Shown here one piece after another: positions 50,560 to 61,904 of a stretch of 64,000 bases of DNA (positions are counted from its first letter, which is position 1; each line of letters begins with the position of its first letter). Source of the stretch: Mycteria americana. Lineage: Eukaryota > Chordata > Aves > Ciconiiformes > Ciconiidae. The stretch lies in assembly GCF_035582795.1 (NCBI RefSeq), contig NC_134377.1:18872501-18936500 (forward strand). Direction: 5' to 3'. The translations under genes and the position numbers were made by a program. The notes beneath the pieces were generated by a model, which saw only the letters and a list, made by a program, of their open reading frames with translations, was not told where the DNA came from and did not search any database.

Positions 50560-52830
50560 TCCTCAGCATGCTGTTATTTCTGAAGTGTAATTTGTACCTT
50601 TCTCGCTTTGTAAGAACGTCTCCTCCCTCTTCCTCTGAGTAGTCTTTTTGTCCTCTCCTCCATCTCGCTCGCCTCCAGCGGGTCAGTGTCTCCCTCGTGA
50701 CATCCGTACTCTGTTCAAATCCCCTCCCCAGTACCTTTGTGCCCTCAAGTCGCCTTCTGTCTCTCTGGCCATCTCGGCACCCCTCTTTCTGTCGCGACGC
50801 TTCCTGTGAGCGCCCTTGTGTTCCATGGCCGTCCTTTAGTTCTGCAGCAGGCTTTGTATCTTTCTTACTCAGAGACAACTCTTCCTCAGGCTTTCATTTT
50901 CCTTCAGAGCACTCTTACCTTCCCTCTGCCATGTCGGATGCCTCTGTTTGGTCCCTGATCCCCTGAGGACATCTCTACTCTGTTCAGATCCCCTCCGGAG
51001 TACCTCATTGTGTCAGCAATCCTTTGCTTGTCTCTTTGTCCACATTTCCCCCACCCCCTGGAGCCCCCTCGTTCCTGTCATGACGCCTCCCAGACTGTCC
51101 TCGTGCCCCACGGCACCCTTTGAGCTCTGCAGCCCTCTTTGTGTGTGTCTTTTATTCAGACAGAATGCCTCATCAGGCTTTTGTTGTGCCCCACAGCTCT
51201 CTTACCTTATTCACTGCCATCTAGGATGTCTCCATTCGGTCGCTCATCCCCTGAGGACATCTCTGGGACACGCTCTTGATTTTTGCATTGCGTGCCAGAG
51301 CCGCCTTCTGTCTCCCTCTCTCTCACTCTCAGCACCCTTCTGCCGTCCTCATGCCCCACAGCCCTCTGTGGCTCCGTAGTGCAATTTGCACCCTTCTTGC
51401 TCCCGAGAACCCTTCCTGATGATATCTTTCGTCTCCGGAACGCTCGTGTTGTCCTCTATGCTAGCTAGGACACCTCTGTTCAGTCCCTGGTCCCCTGAGG
51501 ACATCTGTAGTCTGTTCAGATCCCCTCTGGACTCTTTCATTGTGTTCTCGAGCATTCTTTTGTCTGTCCCTCTCAGAACCCCTCTGCTACTGTCATGATG
51601 CCTTCTGAGCAGCACACTTTTAGCTCTGTAAAGCCCCCTTTGGACTCACTTTGTTGCAATTGCACATCTCCTAAGATCTCTGTTCCCCAAAAAGAGTGTT
51701 CTTGTTATTTTCTGTGCCGTCTAGGATGCCTCCGGAGACCGACCTTGTGCTCCACAGCATTTTGGTAGCACTTTACCTCCCTTTTAGGGGTCTCTCTCGT
51801 GACCCCTCTGCTGCCACTCACTGTGCCTCCCAAGACCTTCTTTGTGTCCCACAGACCTGTTCTTGCTCCGTAGGGGTCTTGGATCTTCTCTTGTTACCTG
51901 TGCACCCCATCCTCTGGTTTGTTTGTGACTGGAGTGCTCTGATCCTGTCTGCCATCTAGGGTGCCTCTATTTGGTCCCTGGCCTCCTGAGGCCACATCTA
52001 CTCTGTTCACATCCCCTCCAGACTTCCTCCTTGTGTCCCTGAGCTGCCTTTGGTCTCTCTGGCCCATTTGGGACCCCTCTGATGGTGTCACGATGCCTAT
52101 CGATGCCTTCAAGGTTGGCCTTAGCACACTGTTAGCTTTGTAGCGGACCTTGCACCCCTCTTCTTCCCTCAGACTTCCTGAGTCCATATCTGTGACACAG
52201 CCCAGCCATTCTGTCCTCTCTTCCCTCTAGCTGTGCCTCTCTTTGTTCCCTGGCCCTCTGATGACATGTTTACTCAGTTCAAATCCCCTCTGGATTTAAT
52301 TGTCGTGTCCCCAATCTTTTTTCTGTCTCTCTGGCTCCCTCAGGACATTTTTCTCCCAGTCACGATGCCTCTTGAGACCTTCCTTGTGCTCCACAGCCAT
52401 CTTGTAGCAATTTGAGCTGTAGAGCACTCATTTGTTCCTCTGCGCTATCTAGGATTCCTGTGTTCAGTCCCTGGCCACCAGAGACCATCCGTACTCCGTT
52501 CAGATGATCACCTGAGTTACTCCTTGTTGTCCCAAGCTGCCTTTTGTCCGTCAGCCCCCCTCAACATCCCTCTCATCACGGTCACGATGCCTCCTGAGAC
52601 CTTCCTCATTCTCCACAGTACCTTGTAGCACATTATCTCCCTTTCTATCTTTTTTGTTCCGTCAGAGCCTCCCATCTTTCTTTGCTACGCAGTGCTCCTT
52701 TATCTTTCTCTCTGCCATTGAGGGTGTCTCTGTTTGGTCCCTCTCTCGCTCAGTAATCTCTAGTTTGCCTAGATGCCCTCCTGAGACACCTCACTGTGTC
52801 TCTAAGCCTTCTTTTCTTACCCTGCCCACT
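50560..52830 (+). repeat. Degenerate pyrimidine-rich tandem array, unit about 270 bp
   Basis: The anchor word GTTCAGATCCCCTC (or a variant) occurs at about 50713, 50982, 51513, 52005, 52277, 52498 and 52763. Spacings are near 220-270 bases or twice that. Ahead of the anchor each unit has TTTGGTCCCTGNYCCCTGAGGAC-like words. Behind it come GTCATGATGCCTCCTGAGAC-like words, a CCACAGCNCTCTTGTAGC-like word and CTCTGCCATCTAGG. Two more units lie at 55400-55957 beyond the retroviral insertion. No protein is supported: frames are short and change phase from unit to unit. Confidence 0.78.
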
Positions 52831-53690
52831 CCAGGCCATTGCCTGTTTGGGGCGGGCACCCGCCTGCCCGGAGTGTTGCCCGTTTGCCCTATGTGGGCCC
52901 ACAGTGTGAGTATCTATGATGTGCGTGCGCGATGTCCCTTTCAGAGTGTGTCAGAGGGTCAGGATTTTGTTCTATTTGGTGTCACGTTGTTCTGTTTTGT
53001 GCATTTGTTGAAGATGTGAGTTTTGTGCACGAGGAAGCCGGCTATCTGAGTGGTTTTGGGATAAGGTGGGGTACATGTGTTTTAAGGTCATACCCCCTTT
53101 GCCAGGTGTTTAGAACTAATTGTATCTGATTTTCCTAGTGACTCACAAAGGGGTTTGAGGCACACCGATGGCGGGTGCTGTTGCCAAAAGGCAAAGCAGG
53201 GTCATAGCAGTCTTCCGTTTCTGGAGGTCCAGCTCAGCCATCTCCTGCATAAATTTGTTATGTAGCAATGGGGATGGTAGCTTTCTTTTGATTTCTTGAA
53301 GAACAAGAGGATGATGGAACATGTTATAATGTGCATAGCGTGTTAAATATAAGAGCATAATCATTTTCTCTTCCTTTGGCAGTACAGGCACCCAAGGCCA
53401 GCCTTCATTCAAGGAACAGCATGAGGATGTCCATGTCGACTGTCAGCAGAGGAAGGAAGCTTCTTTTGGAGGCCGAGGCGATGAAGCAGAGTCCTTGTTT
53501 GTTCTGCTTGATTTTCAGCGTGGTTGCGGGGAGGGCCTGAGACGTGCAAAACGTGGTCCCGGACAGGGCAGCTGTCTATTACATCGGAGGCTGTGAGAGC
53601 TATCATGGACACAGCTGGGCTGGCGTTAGAACCCGGTGCTTGGCTTGAGCGACCTGGCAGAATGTGAGAGACTGAAAGAGTTAATGTCTC
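52831..53690. other. Segment between the 270-bp array and the ERV LTR, possible retroviral sequence
   Basis: The 270-bp array stops near 52830. The minus strand has two overlapping frames: 53143-53412 (89 codons, basic then ending in a hydrophobic stretch like a signal peptide, M-T-L-L-C-L-L) and 53409-53819 (136 codons). The first could be a leader piece of a retroviral envelope gene on the minus strand. No surface or fusion motif confirms this. The rest has no recognised content. Confidence 0.3.
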
Positions 53691-53696
53691 AAACAT

Positions 53697-54822
53697 TGTG
53701 GTGACTTGAGGTGCTATTTGCATGGCGACGGCAGGTTGGCGAGCATGGGGTGGGGGAGAGCGGGACGTGGAGAGCAAGTCGGAGGACGTGCGGTTCCAGG
53801 TTCTGCTGGACCGTATCATGTATGGCCAGAGGTCACACAGGGTTTATCTGAGGAAGGGGCTTGCAACCGTCAGAGAGACCCCTCGTGACCCCCCCCTCCC
53901 CCAGCGCCTGCGCAGAAGATTGAGAACTTCCTAGAACAAGAACCATGTAAGTCCTGAAGGGGCGTACCTGGAGGTGGGGATTAGCTTATAAAAGACATGC
54001 CCCCCTCCCCCCCCAAAGGGAACCATGCATGTGCCCACCACTGGAGGATTGCCACATCTGTCATTGTCATCGTGGGATCCAAGGGTGGTGATACTTTTTC
54101 TTTCTCTTTCCTCCTCTCTTTTCCTTTCCTTTTCTCACTTCTCTCTTCCTCCACTCTTCCAATATATGCAAGTTTGGGATAAATTGTGACGGGTTGCCCG
54201 GAAAATGGCTCCATTGCCAAATCGCCTTTGTTCGTTCGTTAAGCTCGCCAGTTTAAGTTTGTCTGTTTGTGGAATTTGCCAGTTAATGAAGTTGCTGGCC
54301 AGCCTGTTCCTCTGAGTCACTGTTGTGACTCTACCGACCAGGTAGAGTCTCTTTTGGCCTATCAGTCTCTGCCTATATTCGAGTCATCTGGCAGTAACTG
54401 TAATTTTTGTGTGTTGGTGGGTGGTTTGACGACTTCTTGCAGTTTAAGTAATAGATCTAGGCTAAGCAGGACAGGTGAGCCTCAGGCCGTGGCCTGCTTG
54501 GCGTTGCCTCTGGATCAACAATTAAGTTGGCAGGTGGGTGTTTGTGGGGAAGAAAGTAGTATGTAAATCTTCAATGGCAGGAGGATGATGTATCTTATTT
54601 TTTATCTTGGGTTTTTTCCCTTGGTTTTGTTCCTCTCTCGCTCTCTTGTTGTTTTCCTTCTCTTTACAATTTATTATTTTGTTCCAATTATTAAACTGTT
54701 CTTATATCAACCCATGAGTTTTCTTATTTTTGCTCTCCCGATTCTCTCCCCCATCCCACCGGGGCGGGAGGATGAGCGAGCGGCCATGTGGTACTTAATT
54801 GCCGACTGGGGCTAAACCACAA
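53697..54822 (+). mobile_element. ERV LTR of the lysine-tRNA-primed (ERVK-like) type
   Basis: A TATA-like word (CTTATAAAAGAC, near 53985) starts the transcribed part and ATTAAA occurs near 54690. The right end is fixed by a primer binding site a few bases further on. The left end near 53697 is a guess and could be off by more than 100 bases. The long C/T-rich stretch after the TATA and the segment before the primer site look like the R-U5 of betaretrovirus-like elements that are common in birds. Only leader follows on the right, so the element is a 5' LTR remnant. Confidence 0.62.
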
Positions 54823-54832
54823 CGGTCCTTTT

Positions 54833-54850
54833 TGGCGCCCGATGTGGGGC
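54833..54850 (+). other. Retroviral primer binding site (lysine tRNA type)
   Basis: TGGCGCCCGATGTGGGGC differs at about two positions from the site complementary to the 3' end of tRNA-Lys(1,2) as I know it. It begins with the obligatory TGG and lies immediately after the LTR. Confidence 0.75.
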
Positions 54851-55378
54851 ACGAATGTTTTGCGATAATAATGGATTAACCAGAGCGTATTAAGGAATTT
54901 AGATCTGTTAATAGTTGCGGGTCACGATATGGATTCATATGCTCTTGATATTGGTTTATCTGATCCGCACCATGCTCATTTTTTTGCTGTACATGTTAAA
55001 GATCGGTGTTGGTTTTTGCAGTTTCCTGTGCTCTGCAGTGATTAGTGGTGTTTTTCCTGGGAGATTTGTTATTAAAACAGTGACCTTGAGTGTACTTTGG
55101 CATCTAATTGTCATACTGAAACCATTACTGTATGTTAGGTACCACCTCATGGAGACAATTAGCAATTATACTTCTTCCTCTGAGAGGTTTTTTTTATAGA
55201 GGAAATACAAAACGGCACCTTCACTACCTTCTTCTACAATGTTTCCTCCTTTGTTAAAATAACTTTTCAGTATCTTGAGCATCCTTGGGTAGTTAAGATA
55301 CATCTATTGATATTGCTTGGGCATATTGTTTTGGTTTTGTCTAAGGTTAGTAAGCAATTTAAGAATATCATCCGGAGA
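54851..55378 (+). mobile_element. Retroviral leader fragment after the primer binding site
   Basis: AT-rich sequence that follows the primer binding site and ends where the 270-bp satellite resumes, near 55380-55400. No gag reading frame is present. The element was therefore truncated just after its leader. Confidence 0.45.
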
Positions 55379-55399
55379 TCTGCCCCAAGGGTGGTCGGT

Positions 55400-55957
55400 C
55401 TTTGCCACGCAGCACTCCTTTATCTTTGTCTGCCATCGAGGGTGTCTCTGTTCTGTTCCTCTCTCGCTCAGTCATCTCTAGTTTGCCTAGATAATCTCCT
55501 GAGACTCCAAGGCCCTCACTGGGTCTCCAAGCCTTCTTTTCTTACCCTGCCGCCACCTCATTCCTCTACTGTCTGTAACAATGTCATCTGAGTCCTTTCT
55601 TGTACTCCACAACACTCTTGTAGCACTTTTGCTCCATTTTGAATTTTTTTTTTATTTTGTGCACTTCAGAGCTCTCTTATCTTACTCTTTGCCATCTAGG
55701 ATGCCTTCATTCAGCGCTCGGCCTCTGATGACATCTGTACTTGGTTGAAATCCCCTTCAGAGTTCCTCATTGTTATCTCTGAGGCTTCTTAGGTCTCTCT
55801 GCCCCCCTCGGGACTCCTCTACTCCCTTTACCAAGGTCTCATGAGATATCTCCTATGCCCCAGAGCCCTGTTTTAGATTGGCAGGGCACTTTGCACCCCT
55901 CTTTTCCCCTCAGAACCCTTCCTGAGTCTGCATCTGTTACCTGAGTCAGTCTATGAC
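55400..55957 (+). repeat. Two more units of the 270-bp array, right of the ERV
   Basis: The block 55400-55550 is close to 52679-52830, sharing CTCCTTTATCTTT, CTCTCTCGCTCAGT, AATCTCTAGTTTGCCTAGAT-like words and AAGCCTTCTTTTCTTACCCT. A second unit has its anchor at about 55744. This shows the array once ran through and was split or duplicated around the ERV. Confidence 0.75.
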
Positions 55958-56165
55958 CAGGAGAGCTCAAAGAAGGCTCCCTTAGGCTGTCATTTTTACA
56001 GATAAAGTGGTTGGCTCGTAGTCAAATTGCATGCGATAGGAAAGCTATGCATGAGGCTCCTTGTACCCACAACTGTCTTTGTTCCTTGATAAACAAGTCT
56101 GTGAAAAGCCATCTGCTATTCATGTCTCAAACACATGATCGGTGTTCCAAGCTCACATGTATCGA
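55958..56165 (-). mobile_element. Truncated LTR of the minus-strand provirus
   Basis: It matches part of the full LTR at 60207-61081, aligning with about 60710-60920. Shared words include GGCTGTCAT, GATAAAGTGG, CATGCGATAGGAAAGCTATG and TGTTCCAAGCTCA. The part that would hold R and U5 is absent: the satellite array abuts directly on the left. Similarity fades after 56165. Confidence 0.75.
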
Positions 56166-56770
56166 TGCTCACTGTGCCACTCGGCCTCTTTGTGGGTTCT
56201 CGGGGAACAGATCGGAACTGGAGGAGTTCTTGGCCCAGCCGCGGCTCAGACCTTTACCTCCTTTGGAGCCTGTACCAAACTATTGCTAGTTTGGTTAAGA
56301 GGTCGAGTGCATTCATCACACTCCACCCTGTGACTACAGTCAATCTGCTTTATTGACTCATAGAGCGGTAGCACGGTTACCTCCTGCCTCTATTTCATAA
56401 ATATCTGGTGTACTGCAGATCAGTGGTAAGAGTCCAATTATTTGATAAGCTGTTAAGTTTGTGTCCTGATTAATGTGAGTTATATACTCTTTTATGTACA
56501 GAATCAATTGATTGTATGCATTTTACCTCCTGGATTGATGTAATTTGTTTCATTTTTTGTCAAACTTTGATATACAGAACTATTCTAAGCAATAAACATA
56601 ATAAGGTTAAAACTAACAAAACTATGATAGGATGTAATGTAATCAATTTGCCATGTTGACCAGAGGGTTTTTCCCTCATTAATGTGTAGGGGTGGTGGTG
56701 TAGCAGGGTGATCTGTTTGCAACTTCCATTTACATTGGGGGCATTCTGTAAGGATGGTTTCACATGTTTT
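56166..56770 (-). mobile_element. 3' part of the minus-strand provirus, poorly recognisable
   Basis: It lies between the truncated LTR and the end of the pol remnant. A minus-strand frame at 56560-56763 ends in a hydrophobic stretch of about 20 residues that could be a membrane anchor. No envelope motif was found, so the identity stays open. Confidence 0.3.
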
Positions 56771-57580
56771 CCTGTTTAGAGGCCAACCTCAGCTTTGGGC
56801 TGCAAAATAAAGTGCTTCTCAGCCTGTGGGGCCTAATTTTTGATGTAACCGTTCCCTCAGTCGGTACCATTTGGGATCTTCTGGTTTTGTTCCCCTAATT
56901 CTGGCTAATACATCTACTTGTTGGTGATTCATTTTGTGGCTGGTTGGTCATTGTTTACATGGCCTTTTACCCATCCTAGTTTAAAGGGTGCCTGTTTGGC
57001 TATATCTACTAGTACTTGCCAGTCCTCAGTTCTCCAAACTGGGGATCTATTTGCTTCCCATTGACAAAGCCATTGTGCAGCACCTGCCCACACGGCATAG
57101 GAGTTGACATAGGATAACTCTTGCTCTGTTTTGTGCTGCTAGAACAACTGCCCTTAGTTCTCCCACTTGTGCACTACCTTCACTACCTTCTCTTACTTGT
57201 TTGTCCGTGGTAATTTCTAATGCGGCGGCTTTAGCACTGCCATTTGCCGTTTACCCTCTTTGCTGAGGCATTGGTAAGCCAAATGCCTTCGGTCGGTGTT
57301 TTCTCTGTGAGGGGCGACGCATTTAGAATCGGTGAGGGTTTAAATGGCTCTCCTAGTGCTAGTGGGTCAGTATTTACAGATACTTGTAATTTGTAAATTT
57401 TTGTATGTCCTTCAGTCAATTGCATTTCATCTGCTGCTCCCATCAGGTAGGCGTACCATTTTCCAGTGGTGGGTTTCTGTGCAATTCCTTCTGGTGGAGA
57501 AGTTTCCTAGATTGGGGCATCTGTAACTGTTCTATTTTACTTTGGGTGTCTGGTGGGATTGCTGCACTACCTGCAATCCA
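56770..57580 (-). pseudogene. Decayed RNase H and integrase start of an ERV pol gene
   Basis: Reading on the minus strand, RNase H features appear in order: a frame with S-A-K-R-V-N-G-K-W near 57240, G-E-L-R-A near 57150, N-S-Y-A-V near 57100 and G-H-V-N-N-D near 56960. Two catalytic aspartates appear as Asn (T-N-A-S-A and N-S-Y-A-V). Several stops interrupt the frame and a stretch after the reverse transcriptase is deleted. The lower end resembles the start of an integrase. The product would be inactive. Confidence 0.65.
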
Positions 57581-57967
57581 TCAAGTACCTAAAACATTTA
57601 CTTCCCTACTCGGTCCCTGACATTTTTCTAGTGGGATTTCAACTTCTGCTTTATGTAGTGTTTGCCACGCTGCTACTGCCGCTTCCCCCACCTTTTTAGT
57701 GGAGGTCCCTCTGATTAGGATATCATCTATATATTGGTACAGTTTCACATCGTGAGGCAGTGAGACTGTCTGTAAGAATTCAGCGAGTGCAACATGAGGA
57801 ATTGTGGGTGAATGTTTATATCCCTGTGGGAGTCTGTTAAAAGTGTCTTGTATGCCTTTCCAAGTAAAAACAGGTTTCTCTTTATCCTCCTCCTGCAAGG
57901 GGACCATAAAGAACATATCTTTCACACCTAGCATTGCCATCCATGGGTGTGTGGCCACTTGTAGCAT
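57581..57967 (-). pseudogene. ERV reverse transcriptase fragment
   Basis: An open stretch of 128 codons with the reverse-transcriptase palm motifs: the K-D-M-F-F region at 16-20, L-P-Q-G at 46-49 and Y-I-D-D at 79-82. In the first palm motif the usual catalytic Asp before V-K-D is Gly. A stop follows immediately after the V-L-G-T at its end, and upstream sequence is in other frames. It is part of the provirus running from about 60.2 kb down to 56 kb. The class is uncertain. Confidence 0.85.
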
Positions 57968-58399
57968 GGCTGTTGAAGTTGCAATATTAGGTACTGCAGC
58001 TGCTAGCAGAGCTGTGTTGGCAGTTAGGTGCCGATAATCAATTGTCAGATGCTATCTCCCATTCGGCTTTCGGACTGGCCAGACTGGTGAACTGTATGGG
58101 GAGTGGGTTCTGGAAGTAATGTGCCATTTTTTTGAAGTCTGCTATTACTTCAGAAATTCCACTTCGTGCTGCAGCAGAAATCAGGTATCACAGTGCATTA
58201 GTAACCTTGGAATCGGGGAGTGCAGGGGCTGGGCAGAGTACATGCACCCTCCTGATGTCTATCAGGGTTAGGGTTGATATTTGAACCAAAGGACCATACA
58301 CTGCTGTCAGGCAGGCACCAGGTTCAGCTGTTCAAAACATCGAAACCCAAACCATTTTCCCTGTGATCTGTGATTGTAAAGCGAGTAGACAACATGCAC

Positions 58400-58624
58400 T
58401 TCTCGGCCGGCAGCCATAAATTAACTTTCACGGTTTGGCAAGTAACCCTTGCTCTGTTCACTCCAGTTATTTTAGCTCTGCTGTCTGGGTCACGTGCCCA
58501 GCTTCTTGGCATTCTGTTGTGCTAGTATTGAAATTTCTGCTCCCATATCTATTAGAAATATTACCAGTTGTCACTGAGGGCCAACTGGAATTAAAATGTA
58601 AGGGTCTCCTTCATTTAGCCATGG
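58400..58624 (-). pseudogene. ERV protease remnant
   Basis: Downstream of gag on the minus strand, near 58540-58555, the frame reads L-I-D-M-G-A-E-I-S, the active-site loop of a retroviral aspartic protease. Met replaces the usual Thr or Ser of D-T/S-G. The frame is interrupted before the reverse transcriptase. Order and spacing fit gag-pro-pol. Confidence 0.6.
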
Positions 58625-60187
58625 CTAGGCTTCCACTTGCCCGACGGACTGGCCCAATTGCTCTCCTGGCATTATTTGTTTTTTTGATCTCAAGCTTTGT
58701 AATTCCTCTTTAAGGGGGATGAAAGAGTTGTCGCTCTTTCTTGGAGCTGGCAATGGTGCCGGAGTATTTGGAGTACGTTCTGTCCTTTCCCCATCACTGT
58801 GTTTCTGAAATGCCTGAATTAGATTCAGGATAATGCCAGTAGGCTGTGCCTTAATCGCAGCTCTGGGAACGCCCAGTGCCAATGCTGTCCTCCACAGTTC
58901 ATTTCTCTGCTCCCGAGACTCTGCTCGTGGGTCTTGAGGTGTATTTTCACTTGGCTTAGTTCCTGTTCCCTGTGGGGGTGTTTGTTTTACAGGTCGCATT
59001 TGATGATCTCTTGTTTGGGATCTTGGGTCCGATTTCTCGGTCGGCAGATCATCCCACCCCGTTTCATGGCTACGATTTACAATACCATGCGTTAATTCTG
59101 CCCGTGTAGGGAGTTGTCTCTGGGGATCATCACTGTCAAATTCCTTATTTTGCCCTGTGTCTCTTTTAATCTCATCCCACCTTGCAATTAAAGAAGCTTT
59201 AAGAATTGCCAGGGCTCCCCTAATTAGTGGCTTTAGCCTGTTATAATCTACAGTAGCAGATACCAGGGTATCACTGGACTCTCCATGTTTATGCATATGC
59301 AGGTGGCTTTGATGATGGCAGTGGAGAGTTCACTTAGGGAATGGATGGGACTTACAGAAGGTTCACCTCAATCCAAAGCATCTATTCCCCCCAGCCCAGT
59401 AGGCTACCCTACTGGTGACAGAATGGGCTTCACCTGTCAGGTTGGGTCCCAGGTTTAAGAAAATTCCTGGACCCCAGTAACAGTTTGCTTCATTTCCACT
59501 CAACATTATTTGGTCACCACTGCTGAGGCAGACACACCACAAATATTCAGTGTCACGTGGCTTTCTGCTGTATTTCTCTTGTAATTTTGCCAGTTGTAAT
59601 GCATCCCAGGGAGTGCTTTGCATACCGCCTCCTCGAAGTCCTTCAGTGTAATCTGCTTTAATAATGGACCTAGTCTTATATTCAGAGGAGTCCAGAAGGG
59701 GTAGTGGGTTAGCATGTTCTTTTTCACGGTCACCTGGATCACCCCAGTATCACCATCCTAATTCTCTGGGGACTCTATGAGTTTCCTAATTTGCATGGCA
59801 TTAGGGGGATGCAGGGCTGCACAAGCATCATTTTGATCTTTTCTTCCAACTTGTGTTTTCTCCTTTTCTTCCTGTAACTTTCTGCAGCTGCTCAATTTTT
59901 AGAGACAGTATTAATTGAGCTGCCTTTCTGCCTTCTATTCCTTCTTCTAGGTCCTGCTCCTTTTTATTGTTCTTTTTCCTATCGTGAAAAGCAGCTTCTA
60001 AACAGGTACCTAGCATTTTGCCAATAATTTCTTTCCCTTTTCCATCCTTTATACGTCCCCTGGCCACTTTTAGCTGTTCTTTCACGGCTTCCTAATCATG
60101 CCACTTATCACGAGCCCATTCTGCTGAGAATTTGGGACTCTGACTTATTCCACGCTTCCATAAGTAATCGGCAATACTACTTGCCAT
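58625..60187 (-). pseudogene. ERV gag remnant with frameshifts and stops
   Basis: The start ATG is at 60187, 20 bases beyond the LTR end, and the frame opens M-A-S-S-I-A-D-Y-L-W. An in-frame TAG at 60092-60094 follows about 30 codons. Coding-like frames continue as 60085-59828 (basic and helical), 59742-59506, 59623-59363 and the long 59296-58625 (223 codons, hydrophilic with Pro-rich parts). Each sits in a shifted phase relative to its neighbour. The last piece runs into the protease region. The gene is broken. Confidence 0.7.
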
Positions 60188-60206
60188 CTTGCCAACAACA
60201 CCAGTT

Positions 60207-61081
60207 TGTCGCAAAAGAGCGCTTTAGATTGCTTAAAAAAAAATCACTGTCAAAGGTATTGGAAAAAGTGGTTTTAATATGGTGTTGTAAAAGTGCAATG
60301 TAACAAAGTTCAATGGCAAGGTTTGCTCTACTGCCCGGAAGAAACATACAAAGGAAAATGGGGTTACACTCAAATTAGAATGATTCATAGAGAGATCAGG
60401 GATACAAAAGGGTTCAGAGGACCCTCCCGTTGAGTCACAAGGTTCAGAGTAGACCCCTTGCTTTCTAAACTCCTGATGGAGCTTAGGTGCAGCTAGGTCC
60501 AATCTTAGTCTCAGACTTGGGCAACAGTTTATGTCTAAGGGATTACATATGCAAAGTTTGTCAAAGTTACCATACTACAAGGTTATGCGTGATATAGGTC
60601 ACTTACCAAAGACCTGCTGTTGGTAAAAGGTCTCTCTGCCTCGAGGAGCGACCTTGAGAGGTGTTCCAGCTCAAGGGGAGATCACCGCTATACAGCCACG
60701 CTGCCTAGCAGCGAGAGCGCAAAGGCGGCTCACTTAGGCTGTCATATTTATAGATAAAGTGGCTGGCTCGTACTCAAATTACATGCGATAGGAAAGCTAT
60801 GCATGAGGCTCCTTGTCCCCATAACTTTCTTTGCTCCTTGCTAAATGAGTCTTGGAAAAGCCATCTAGTATTCATGTGTCAATTGCATGATCAGTGTTCC
60901 AAGCTCATATACATCATAAGACAGCTCAGGCTGGGTCACTGCTGCACTTGCACTGCTTCTTGTAAGTCTTGTCCTCCATTGGTTCAGTTTGGTTCAGTGG
61001 AATGACTCCACTGCTGTAGTCATTCCCATAACATGCAACTCAAATCCTGGGTTACAACAATTTAAAGGTATTTCCATTACA
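60207..61081 (-). mobile_element. Full 875-bp LTR of the minus-strand provirus
   Basis: In minus orientation it starts TGTAATGG (61081) and ends GCGACA (60207), the TG...CA ends of an LTR. A TATA box (TATAAATA) is at 60745-60752 on the minus strand. The gag ATG lies 20 bases past the low end, as for a 5' LTR. Yet the high end is preceded by GGGGTGGAGAT, which looks like the polypurine tract expected before a 3' LTR. It may therefore have served both roles in a tandem arrangement. Confidence 0.75.
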
Positions 61082-61195
61082 ATCTCCACCCCTGGTCCCT
61101 TTGGACCAGACCATTGGGTTTAACATTGCAACAAACTCCTCCCCTTGCCCCTGCTCTGGCTTGGACTTATCCACAGACTGCGCTCCCTTAGAGGT
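61082..61195 (-). mobile_element. 114-bp internal ERV remnant between two LTRs
   Basis: On the minus strand this piece contains the purine-rich runs AGGGGCAAGGGGAGGAG and CCAGGGGTGGAGAT just before the LTR at 61081. It appears to be all that remains of an internal region between two LTRs. Confidence 0.55.
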
Positions 61196-61830
61196 TGTCG
61201 TGGATGGAGTGAGCATGCGCTTCACTCGTTAGAGAAAAGTAAAAATATAGTTTATTGATACAGAATAGGGAGTTACCAAAGTTCAATGCGACAGTGTTTT
61301 AACAAGATTCGATGGGGAGGTACGCTCGATTATTTACTGCATAGAGGACAGGGTCAGACAAAACTGTCAGGGAGACCCTCCCATTGAGTCATGAGGTTTG
61401 GAAAGGATCCCCTTGCTTTCTAAACTCCTTCTCAGAGAGGAGTCTAGGTGCGGCTAGATCCAGTCCTAGTCCCAGACTTGGTCAACAGTTTATGTCTAAA
61501 GGATTATATATGTGTGCAATCAATCCTTTATATCACTTAGCTAAGATTTCAAAGTTTAGCATGCTATTAGTCACTTACTGAGGATCTATTGCGGCAAGGA
61601 ATCTCTCAACCTCGAGGAGTAACCTCGAGAGGCGTCCCTGCTCAAGGGGAGATCCTGGTGTGCAGCCCGCTGCCGTGCAGGAGAGCTCAAAGGGCCCTGG
61701 GCTGTCCACTATTTAAGGAGTAAGATGATTGATTCATGGTCATATTTGCATATCAGCAAGAGGTTTAGATCCCTGCTTCAGGCAGCCCTTGGCTACTTTG
61801 TTGCTATTTGTCCTCAAGGTCCAGCATAAA
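61196..61830 (-). mobile_element. Third related LTR
   Basis: Its low end starts TGTCG, like the LTR at 60207. It shares long words with that LTR, such as CCCTTGCTTTCTAAACTCCT, AACAGTTTATGTCTAA and GCTCAAGGGGAGATC. A poly(A) signal (AATAAA on minus) is at 61251-61256. A TTAAATA word near 61710 is in the TATA position. The high boundary is not clear, and the sequence runs toward the minisatellite at 61.9 kb. Confidence 0.65.
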
Positions 61831-61904
61831 CTGGATGCAGCTATCAGGATGCCTCCCACTGATGGTTACTGCTTGTGCAGGGAGCGGGGAGGGGGGGGAG
61901 CACA

